A stretch of DNA of 5,300 bases from assembly GCA_031277355.1 (NCBI GenBank), contig JAITMN010000079.1:1-5300 (forward strand), read 5' to 3'. Each line of letters begins with the position of its first letter. The first letter of the stretch is position 1. The notes beneath the pieces were generated by a model that made no database searches, was not told the origin of the DNA, and saw only the letters and a program-made list of their open reading frames with translations. Position numbers and translations under genes: made by a program. The DNA comes from Nevskiaceae bacterium. GTDB taxonomy: Bacteria > Pseudomonadota > Gammaproteobacteria > Steroidobacterales > Steroidobacteraceae. Of this stretch, positions 1-5,300 are shown piece after piece.

Positions 1-161
1 AAGTGCTCGACCAGGGTGAAGAGTGGTTGGTCACCATTAGAAACGACCTGATTTCTGATCAGGATCGCAGTTTAGTGCCAATGGCTAACGGCGAGATCGT
101 ACCCAGAAAACTCGTAGTACGGATTAGGAAGTCCAACGGAGAGTTCCTGTCAACCGCGTAG
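1..161 (+). CDS. C-terminal end of an unrecognised protein (5' partial)
   Basis: Reading from base 3, the frame is open from the window edge to a TAG at 159-161, giving 52 residues that begin VLDQGEEW and end KSNGEFLSTA. The composition is balanced and protein-like: mixed charged and hydrophobic residues, a basic stretch PRKLVVRIRK near the end, and no runs. That makes it more credible than the opposite-strand frame across the same bases. I do not recognise the family and assign no function. Codon choice differs from the efflux genes: AGA twice, AGG, TTA and several GTA codons, as expected for accessory or transferred DNA. No start is visible, so the true length is unknown. An RHS remnant lies about 220 bp downstream on the same strand, so an RHS-linked cargo or immunity protein is possible, but nothing in the residues shows it. 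It could also be a chance open frame. Confidence 0.5.
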   Translation, partial: VLDQGEEWLVTIRNDLISDQDRSLVPMANGEIVPRKLVVRIRKSNGEFLSTA

Positions 162-381
162 GGTCGTGTTAGGCCGCAAGGGACCTGCCCGTCAGCATAT
201 GTTTGTTTGCCGCACAACAGGTTGACGCCAGATTCCAGTTGTCGTGTGAGTGCGAATTTTCGCGCCGCGCAGTCCAACGCCGCGTATTTGGCCAGCGCCT
301 ATGAAATGGTAAGAAAATCGGTAATGCATCAGGGTGGGCCCGCAGAGTACGGATTTGTTACTGATACATCCACGGGTCGCG
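162..381. other. Region with no assignable gene
   Basis: No convincing gene, RNA or terminator is seen here. The + frame of the preceding gene stays open after its TAG, from 162 to a TGA at 414-416. Its translation matches nothing I know until a short stretch near 348-383 (YGFVTDTSTGRVG) that loosely resembles the sequence just before the YVHGPG motif of RHS proteins. A minus-strand frame at 59-277 has no recognisable motif and overlaps the better-supported + strand gene. The segment is most simply decayed accessory DNA. Confidence 0.5.
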
Positions 382-549
382 TTGGGCCGCTATGTGCATG
401 GGCCGGGCATGGATGAGCCGCTGGTGTGGTACGAGGGCTCGCAGACCAGCGCCCGAAAGTATCTGCATGCCGATGAGCGCGGAACGGCAGCTTTGACTGC
501 TTCAACGGATATTCGTGGTTGGGTCGCTATTTCTCTTCGTTCTACGTGA
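382..549 (+). pseudogene. RHS repeat-associated core fragment (decayed)
   Basis: In the + frame from 382 the translation runs LGRYVHGPGMDEPLVWYEG, then ARKYLHADERGTAALT at about 451-498. This is the signature of the RHS repeat-associated core found near the C-terminus of RHS/YD-repeat proteins: R-Y-V-H-G-P-G, D-E-P-L-V-W-Y-E-G and Y-L-H-A-D-E-R-G in the usual order and spacing. RHS proteins are very large secreted or surface shells that enclose a variable C-terminal toxin. Here only about 40 core residues survive. No YD repeats precede them in frame. The following core elements (N-Y-DEYG, QYTGQ, the LGRF-QTDPIG block) are missing, and the frame ends at a TGA at 547-549. It is therefore a remnant, not a working gene. 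A frame change near 381-388 may join it to RHS-like residues in another frame upstream. The family call is firm; the fragment limits are approximate. Confidence 0.72.
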
Positions 550-588
550 TAGATAACACAACGCGCGAGTCGCTCTGATCGCCCACAA
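550..588. other. Gap after the efflux operon, no clear terminator
   Basis: This is the space just downstream of the permease stop codon, read on the minus strand. It contains only a weak GAGCGACTC-type self-complementary patch around 568-576, with no usable loop and no following T run. No intrinsic terminator can be called. The minus-strand transcript may end by Rho or continue antisense into the RHS remnant. Confidence 0.4.
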
Positions 589-3500
589 TCAATGCGCCTC
601 AGGAGCCGCCACCACCGCCTCCTGACCACCCCCCGCGCGGCGAAACTTCCCGCGCAGCCAGTGCTCGAAATCATCCAGCAGCGTATAAATCACCGGCACG
701 ATGAACAGCGACAGCGCGGTTGAGGCCAAGAGCCCCCCGATCACCGCCGCGCCCATCGGTGCGCGGAAGCTCGAATCCCCGTGCAGCCCGATCGTGATCG
801 GCAGCATGCCCACAGCCATCGCAATCGTCGTCATGATGATCGGGCGTGCGCGCTTGCTGCACGCATCGACAATGGCTTCGGCGCGCGACAGCCCGCGTTC
901 GCGCCGCGCCATCACGATGTATTCCACCAGCAGGATGGAGTTCTTCGTCACGATGCCCATCAGCGTCAACAGGCCAATCAGCGAGGGCATCGACAGTTCC
1001 ATGTTCAGCAGCCACAACGCGACGATGGCCCCGCCCGCCGAAGGCGGCAGCGCCGACAGAATCGTGATCGGCTGGATCATGTCGTGGAACAGCAGCACCA
1101 GCAGTGCGTAGATGCACAGGATGCCGATGATCATCGACATGATGAAGCCGGTGAAAATCTCGCGCATGATTTCCGTGTCGCCGGCTTCCACCGTGCGCAC
1201 GCCGGCCGGCAGGTTTTTTATCGCCGGCAGCGCGTTGACCGCTTCGTTGGCATCGCCGAGCGCCATCGTGCCGCGGTCCGCCGATATCGTGATGTTGCGA
1301 TTGCGGTCGTAGCGTGTGATCTGCGAGGGACCGGCGCCGAAGTTCACGTCGGCCACGTTCATCAGCGGCACCGGGCCGCGCAGCGACGGCACTTGCAGCA
1401 GACGAATCTGGTTGATGTCGGCGCGCGCCCCGTCGTTCAGGCGCACGTTGATCGGCACCTGTCGGTCGGGCAGGTTCATCTTCGCCAGGTTCAGCGTGAC
1501 ATCGCCGCTGGTGGCGATGCGCGTGGCCTGACTGATCGCCGCAGTGGAGACGCCCAACTCGGCGGCGCGGTCCGGCAGCGGTCGGATCACAAGCTCCGGC
1601 TGCAACAGACTGGCGCTGGTGGTGACGTTCGACAGCCCCGGTATCTCGCGCATCTCGCGCTCGATGTTCGCGGCGGTGGCGGTGAGGATGGCCGAATCAT
1701 CGCCGGTCAATTCGATGCGCAGCGGCCCGCTGCCCGGACCGCCGCCCTGTCCGCCCTGGATGCGCACGCCGGCAATGTTGCGCAGATCGGCGGTCATCAT
1801 CTGTTGCAGTTCTTGCTGTTCGCGCTTGCGCTCCGAGCGCGGCGTCAGCGTGACGAAGGTGCTGGCCGATGTGGGCGACAGCGTGGAGTACACATGCAGC
1901 ACTTCGGGGTACGTTCCCAGACGCGCGCGCAGTTGTTCGGACACATCGCGCGACTCATTCATCGTCGAGCCGGGCGGCAGCGTCACGTTCAGATTGATGA
2001 AGTCGAAGTTGCCCGAAGGCGAGAAGCCGGTGGACAGCGTGGTTGCCAGCAGGAACGTGCCGACCATCACCGCAGTGGAGGCCAATATCGCGATGCCCCG
2101 ATGCGCCAGCGCCCAATGTACCTTGGCGATGTACCATTCCTTGAAGCGGCCGGGCTTTTCCACTTCCGCATCGGGCCGCATCAATCGCGAAGCCATCATC
2201 GGCGTGAGCGTTCGCGCCACCAATAGCGAGAACAGCACGGCCACCGCAGCGGTGAATCCGAAGGGTTTGAAGAACTGTCCGGGGATGCCATCCATGAACG
2301 CCACCGGAATGAATACCGCGCACAGCGTCAGCGAGGTGGCGACCACGGCAAGGCCGATTTCGATGGCTGCGTCGGTGGCCGCCTGCATTGGCGGTTTGCC
2401 CATGCGCAGATGGCGCACGATGTTTTCCACTTCGACGATGGCGTCGTCCACCAGCATGCCGACCACCAGCGTCAGCGCCAGCATCGTCAGCGTGTTCATC
2501 GAAAAGCCGAACAGATGCAGCGCCCAGAATGTGGGAATCACCGACAGCGGCAGCGCTGCGGCCGATATCAACGTGGCGCGGATATCGCGCAGGAAGAACC
2601 ACACGACGATGATGGCCAGCAGCGCCCCTTCGACCAGCATCGTCATCGAAGCGTGGAAGGCGTCGCGGATTTCCGCATCCTGCACCGAATTGATTTCGGT
2701 GATGTGGATGTCGGGGTATTTTTCCTGCAGTTCCTTCACCGCAACGCGCGCGCCGTCGGCCACTTTCACCGCGCCTTCGCCCCAGGCGCGCATCACGCGA
2801 AAGCCGATCACCGTCTTGCCATCGAGCCGCGCTTCCTGACGTATCTCGGCGGCCTGATCGCGCACCGTGGCCAGCGAATCGAGCCGCACATTGCGACCAT
2901 CGCCAAGGGAAATCGGCAGCGCAGCCAGTTCCTGAATCGACGTGACCGTGCCCAGCGTGCGCACGTTCTGTTCCTGCGCGCCGATGCGCATCTCACCGCC
3001 CGGCAACTCCACCTGCGTGCGCACCAACTGGCTCGACACATCACCGGCCGTGACGCCCAGCGCCGCCATGCGATCCGGGTCGAGGTCCACGCGAATCTCG
3101 CGCGACACGCCGCCCACGCGCGTGACCTGACCCACGCCCGGCACGCCGCTGATCGCGCGCATCACGTTCAGGTCAACGAACCACGACAACTCCGTGTCGC
3201 TCATCGAATCCGAAGCCACCGCAAAGGTGAGCACCGGATCGCCCACGGTGGTGGCGCGCTGAATGTTCGGTTCCAGCGCATCGGCGGGCAGGTCGGGGCG
3301 GATGCGCGTGATCGCATCGCGCACATCGTCCATGGCCTGCGGCATGTCGGTGCCGAACTGGAACTCGATCATCGTCTGCGAACTGCCGGTGACGATGGTG
3401 GAGTTGATGTGCTTGATGCCGACGATGGTGGAGATCGCGTCTTCGACCTTGCGCGTGATCTCGGTTTCCATCTGCGAGGGCGGTACGCCGCCGTAGCCCA

Positions 3501-3645
3501 CTGACACGATGATGAAAGGGAAGGAGATGTCCGGCTGATCCTGCACGCCCAGCTTCGGGAAACTCAGCACGCCGCCGAGCACCAGCATCACGAAGACCAT
3601 GATGACCGGAACCGGATTGCGGATCGACCAGGTTACAAAGTTCAT
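589..3645 (-). CDS. RND efflux permease, AcrB/HAE1-type
   Basis: This 1018-residue inner-membrane pump exchanges protons for export of drugs or other amphiphilic compounds. AcrB has 1049 residues, so the length is full. The fold order is visible: TM1 (about 10-30), a first porter-domain loop (31-333), TM2-TM6 (334-485), an amphipathic linker near 500-516, TM7 (518-537), a second loop (538-830) with a glycine-rich patch at 631-639, and TM8-TM12 (831-988). The proton-relay residues are intact: D400 and D401 in TM4 (GMLVDDAIVEVENI), K901 in TM10 (GIVTKNSILLVEY) and R934 at the start of TM11 (KRARPIIMTT), matching AcrB D407, D408, K940 and R971. The ATG at 3645 gives the standard N-terminus (RNPVPVIM before TM1) and overlaps the adaptor stop as ATGA. 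The protein resembles drug-type more than metal-type (CusA) RND pumps. Substrate is unknown. Confidence 0.97.
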   Translation of the reverse strand: MNFVTWSIRNPVPVIMVFVMLVLGGVLSFPKLGVQDQPDISFPFIIVSVGYGGVPPSQMETEITRKVEDAISTIVGIKHINSTIVTGSSQTMIEFQFGTDMPQAMDDVRDAITRIRPDLPADALEPNIQRATTVGDPVLTFAVASDSMSDTELSWFVDLNVMRAISGVPGVGQVTRVGGVSREIRVDLDPDRMAALGVTAGDVSSQLVRTQVELPGGEMRIGAQEQNVRTLGTVTSIQELAALPISLGDGRNVRLDSLATVRDQAAEIRQEARLDGKTVIGFRVMRAWGEGAVKVADGARVAVKELQEKYPDIHITEINSVQDAEIRDAFHASMTMLVEGALLAIIVVWFFLRDIRATLISAAALPLSVIPTFWALHLFGFSMNTLTMLALTLVVGMLVDDAIVEVENIVRHLRMGKPPMQAATDAAIEIGLAVVATSLTLCAVFIPVAFMDGIPGQFFKPFGFTAAVAVLFSLLVARTLTPMMASRLMRPDAEVEKPGRFKEWYIAKVHWALAHRGIAILASTAVMVGTFLLATTLSTGFSPSGNFDFINLNVTLPPGSTMNESRDVSEQLRARLGTYPEVLHVYSTLSPTSASTFVTLTPRSERKREQQELQQMMTADLRNIAGVRIQGGQGGGPGSGPLRIELTGDDSAILTATAANIEREMREIPGLSNVTTSASLLQPELVIRPLPDRAAELGVSTAAISQATRIATSGDVTLNLAKMNLPDRQVPINVRLNDGARADINQIRLLQVPSLRGPVPLMNVADVNFGAGPSQITRYDRNRNITISADRGTMALGDANEAVNALPAIKNLPAGVRTVEAGDTEIMREIFTGFIMSMIIGILCIYALLVLLFHDMIQPITILSALPPSAGGAIVALWLLNMELSMPSLIGLLTLMGIVTKNSILLVEYIVMARRERGLSRAEAIVDACSKRARPIIMTTIAMAVGMLPITIGLHGDSSFRAPMGAAVIGGLLASTALSLFIVPVIYTLLDDFEHWLRGKFRRAGGGQEAVVAAPEAH

Positions 3646-4757
3646 GAGCCTTCCGCCGCGACGTTGACGGTGTCGCCGTCTTTGAGAAAGCCCGCGCCTT
3701 TCACCGCAACGATGTTGCCGGCCTCAACGCCGGAGGCAATCTCCATGTAGTCGCCGCGCACGCCGACCGGTTCAACGCGATGGCGCGTGACGATGTCGTT
3801 GTCGCCGAGCACGAAGACATAGCTGTAGCCGTCCTGCATCACCACGCTGGCCACTGGCAGCAGCAGCGCATTGCCCTTGCCCACCTGGATTTCACCGCGC
3901 GCAAACATGCCAGGGCGAACCATGCCGGCGGTGATGTCCACATAGACAAGGCCGGTGCGGTTTGAAGCCTGCACCGTTGGCGACACCGCGCGCACCGTGC
4001 CGCTGACCTTCGTGCCATCCACGGCGGTGAGCGCCACGGACTGACCGACGGCGATGTTCTTCAACTCCGCCTCCGGCACTTCGGCGCGCCATTCCACGCG
4101 ATCCTGCCGCAGCATGCGCAGCATCTCGGCGCCGGCCTGCGCGATCTGGCCCACGCTGACGGTGCGCGATGTGATCGTGCCGCTGTCGGGCGCGGTGACA
4201 TTGGCATAGCGTGCACGCAACTCGGCGGTGCGCAGATCGGCGGTGGCAGTTTCCACGCGCGCCTTGGCATCCACATCCTGCGCGCGCAGCGTGTCGAGGT
4301 CCGCCGCCGACAGCAGACCGCTGCTGGAAATCGACTCTCCGCGCCGCAGCGCGGCGGCGGCATTGACCTGCGAGGCTTCGGCGCTGCGCAGCGCGGCGCG
4401 GCGCGAGTCGAGCTCGGCTTGCAGCAGGTCATCGGCCAGACGCACCAGCACCTGATCCTTCTTCACCGGCGAGCCCACATCGACCAGCACCGCCGCGACG
4501 CGATAGCCGCCGACTTCCGAGCCGATGATGACGTCCTGCCAGGGGAAGACCGAACCGGTGACCTGAAGCTGACGCGCCACTTCTTCATTGCGCACCGGCG
4601 TGGTGGTGACCGTGAGCGCGGCGACGGGCTGCGCGTTGTCCGCGCCCGATGCGCCCGGCCGACCACCGCAGGCGCTGAGCGACACCACCAGCGCAGCAAC
4701 AGCGAGAACTTTCGCGGACGCAGGAAGTCGCAAGGAGGACGCGGCAGGGGTGGACAT
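3642..4757 (-). CDS. RND periplasmic adaptor (membrane fusion) lipoprotein
   Basis: This 371-residue AcrA/MexA-type adaptor links the permease to an outer-membrane channel. A lipoprotein signal is clear: basic n-region, hydrophobic segment 17-28, then lipobox L27-S-A-C30, with C30 the lipidated residue. Glycine follows the cysteine, as in MexA. Domains in order: first lipoyl half (about 79-109, EVGGYRV...DVGSPVKKDQVLVRL), alpha-helical hairpin (about 110-186), second lipoyl half (about 186-216, VTAPDSGTITSRTVSVGQI), beta-barrel (about 222-290, including RPGMFARGEI) and membrane-proximal domain (about 295-365). The hairpin turn has R139, I143 and S150 at the spacing of the RLS motif (R-x3-L-x6-S) that docks AcrA onto TolC. 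The ATG at 4757 is chosen because it gives a complete signal peptide, although no strong ribosome site precedes it. It is the first gene of the operon, with the permease coupled by a 4-base overlap. Confidence 0.96.
   Translation of the reverse strand: MSTPAASSLRLPASAKVLAVAALVVSLSACGGRPGASGADNAQPVAALTVTTTPVRNEEVARQLQVTGSVFPWQDVIIGSEVGGYRVAAVLVDVGSPVKKDQVLVRLADDLLQAELDSRRAALRSAEASQVNAAAALRRGESISSSGLLSAADLDTLRAQDVDAKARVETATADLRTAELRARYANVTAPDSGTITSRTVSVGQIAQAGAEMLRMLRQDRVEWRAEVPEAELKNIAVGQSVALTAVDGTKVSGTVRAVSPTVQASNRTGLVYVDITAGMVRPGMFARGEIQVGKGNALLLPVASVVMQDGYSYVFVLGDNDIVTRHRVEPVGVRGDYMEIASGVEAGNIVAVKGAGFLKDGDTVNVAAEGS
3649..3654 (-). promoter_or_regulatory. Ribosome binding site of the permease
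   Basis: On the minus strand GGAAGG lies 3 bases before the permease ATG, inside the last codons of the adaptor. The spacing is short for a Shine-Dalgarno. Together with the ATGA overlap it suggests that ribosomes ending the adaptor restart on the permease, keeping the two proteins in proportion. Confidence 0.45.
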
Positions 4758-4773
4758 GGGGATCGGGTCCGTC

Positions 4774-4802
4774 TTGTGAGAATATCAGGTTGCTGATATA
4801 TT
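4774..4802 (+). promoter_or_regulatory. Candidate promoter of the marR-type gene
   Basis: TTGTGA (4774-4779, 4 of 6 to the sigma-70 -35) and TATATT (4797-4802, 5 of 6 to the -10) are separated by exactly 17 bases. A start near 4809 would leave a leader of about 31 bases. The first palindrome lies in the spacer and -10, and the second covers the start, so a bound repressor would block it. Confidence 0.5.
4782..4799. promoter_or_regulatory. Operator palindrome 1 (probable MarR-type site)
   Basis: A perfect inverted repeat, ATATCAG-gttg-CTGATAT: two 7-base arms and a 4-base centre, 18 bp in all. This is the usual size and symmetry for a dimeric winged-helix MarR regulator, and it lies between the regulator and its presumed target operon. 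It shares the core TATCAG-N4-CTGATA with the second palindrome while the 4-base centres differ, which points to conserved contact bases in the arms. Binding by the adjacent regulator is inferred. Confidence 0.78.
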
Positions 4803-4827
4803 ATCAGCGAACTGATAAATACATCAA
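4800..4827 (-). promoter_or_regulatory. Candidate promoter of the efflux operon
   Basis: Read on the minus strand, TTGATG (4827-4822, 4 of 6 to the -35) and GATAAT (4805-4800, 5 of 6 to the -10) are 16 bases apart. A start near 4793 gives a leader of about 36 bases before the adaptor ATG. The second palindrome fills the spacer and most of the -10, and the first covers the start. The -10 overlaps the opposing -10 at 4800-4802, so the two promoters probably compete. Confidence 0.5.
4801..4818. promoter_or_regulatory. Operator palindrome 2 (probable MarR-type site)
   Basis: A second perfect inverted repeat, TTATCAG-cgaa-CTGATAA, with the same 7-base arm and 4-base centre design as palindrome 1, which it follows after a single base. 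The centres of the two palindromes are 19 bp apart, close to two helical turns, so two dimers could sit on nearly the same face of the DNA. It is more likely an operator than an RNA hairpin, because it overlaps both promoter candidates and has no T tract. Confidence 0.78.
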
Positions 4828-4839
4828 GCGAGTTTGCGA

Positions 4840-5300
4840 ATGTCTCTCAGCCCCCGGCAGCCATCGGGTCCGATTCCGGAGGAGCAGATCGGTTATCTGC
4901 TCAAGCGGCTGATGCACCTGTTCCGGCATCTGGTCGATCTGCGTCTGCACCGCAGTTCAGACCTCTCCTTCGCGCATCTGGTCACGCTCGACCAGATTCA
5001 GCAGGAGCCGGGGATCGCGGGCGCGCCGCTGGCGCGACGGTTGGGCGTCACCGCCCAGACGATGACGGGGCTGCTGCGGCGCCTGGAAACCAACGGCAGC
5101 ATCGAGCGGCGTCCCGATCCGCACAATCGCCGCGCCGACCGCTGGTTTCTGCACCCCAAGGGGATCGCGCAACTCGACGCCGCGCGCGCCGCCGGCGGCC
5201 CGGTGATGACGCAGATGCTGAGCCTGCTCTCGCCCGGCGAGGTGGCCGCGCTGCGCAACTCGCTGGAGCGCTGCGTGGAGGGGCTGGAAGCCCAGAACGA
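4840..5300 (+). CDS. MarR-family transcriptional regulator (3' partial)
   Basis: Cut off by the window end after 153 codons with no stop. MarR proteins usually have about 140-170 residues, so little is missing. The winged helix-turn-helix is clear: helix 43-53 (SFAHLVTLDQI), helix 61-70 (GAPLARRLGV), recognition helix about 71-86 (TAQTMTGLLRRLETNG), and the wing 89-108 with the family pattern R-x-P-D-x-x-N-R-R-A-D-R-W-F-L-x-P-K-G. Helices at 15-37 and from about 120 on would form the dimer and ligand pocket. Single cysteine C145 is late in the chain and no redox role is shown. The ATG at 4840 is chosen; a TAA at 4816 limits any extension, and only TTG at 4834 is an alternative. The ribosome site is weak (AGCGAG at 4827-4832). 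It is divergent from the efflux operon across 82 bp containing twin palindromes, so it is the likely repressor of the pump and itself; the inducer is unknown. Confidence 0.94.
   Translation, partial: MSLSPRQPSGPIPEEQIGYLLKRLMHLFRHLVDLRLHRSSDLSFAHLVTLDQIQQEPGIAGAPLARRLGVTAQTMTGLLRRLETNGSIERRPDPHNRRADRWFLHPKGIAQLDAARAAGGPVMTQMLSLLSPGEVAALRNSLERCVEGLEAQN

Noticed and set aside
183..190. Possible small GGG/CCC hairpin after the left gene as terminator
   Set aside because: The stem is only three base pairs and no T run follows.
59..277. Minus-strand frame of 72 codons at the left edge
   Set aside because: No motif and no good ribosome site, and it overlaps the more protein-like + strand frame ending at 161.
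390..674. Minus-strand frame of 94 codons
   Set aside because: It overlaps the end of the permease in another frame and is antisense to the clear RHS core residues; Arg-rich composition.
781..2226. Long + strand open frame of 481 codons opposite the permease
   Set aside because: The translation is packed with His, Arg, Gln and Asp, has no domain, and lies antisense to a certain RND gene whose GC-rich third positions remove stops from this frame.
2479..2493. GTCAGCGCCAGCATCGTCAG-type near-repeats within the permease
   Set aside because: These reflect repeated Leu/Ala/Thr codons of membrane helix TM4 in the coding strand, not a separate repeat element.
1544..2839. + strand open frame of 431 codons
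   Set aside because: Ser/Ala/Thr/Met-rich antisense shadow of the permease with no recognisable motif.
2410..3504. + strand open frame of 364 codons
   Set aside because: His/Arg/Gln-rich antisense shadow of the permease N-terminal half.
4419..4796. + strand frame of 125 codons opposite the adaptor start
   Set aside because: Antisense shadow with Arg/His-rich composition; it would also run through the operator region.
4782..4818. Palindromes as an intrinsic terminator or attenuator
   Set aside because: The arms are AT-rich and only 7 bp with no T tract, and the position between divergent starts fits an operator far better.

Overview
The window looks like chromosomal DNA from a Gram-negative, GC-rich proteobacterium. 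The evidence is a tripartite-type RND efflux pump with a lipoprotein periplasmic adaptor, a divergent MarR regulator, and an RHS repeat-associated core fragment whose wording (GRYVHGPGMDEPLVWYEG) is typical of proteobacterial RHS proteins. Genus cannot be fixed from the sequence; sphingomonad or xanthomonad relatives are guesses.

Layout. Positions 1-588 are an accessory-like edge, about 55% GC by hand count and visibly less GC-rich than the rest. It holds the C-terminal end of an unrecognised + strand reading frame (stop at 159-161), about 220 bp with no assignable gene, and a decayed RHS core fragment (about 382-549). Positions 589-4757 are a two-gene minus-strand operon: the adaptor (3642-4757) is transcribed first and the RND permease (589-3645) second, and the two overlap by ATGA. 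Positions 4758-4839 are a short divergent control region with two tandem perfect palindromes and overlapping back-to-back promoter candidates. From 4840 to the right edge runs a MarR-family regulator on the + strand, cut off by the window end after 153 codons.

How it works together (inference from families and layout): the adaptor and the proton-driven permease form the inner-membrane and periplasmic parts of an efflux pump. They need a TolC-like outer-membrane channel that is not encoded here. The MarR protein probably binds the twin palindromes, represses both itself and the pump, and lets go when it binds a ligand. The substrate cannot be told from sequence. I see no clearly new biological system. 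The items most worth a second look are the helically phased twin operator and the degraded RHS-containing left edge.
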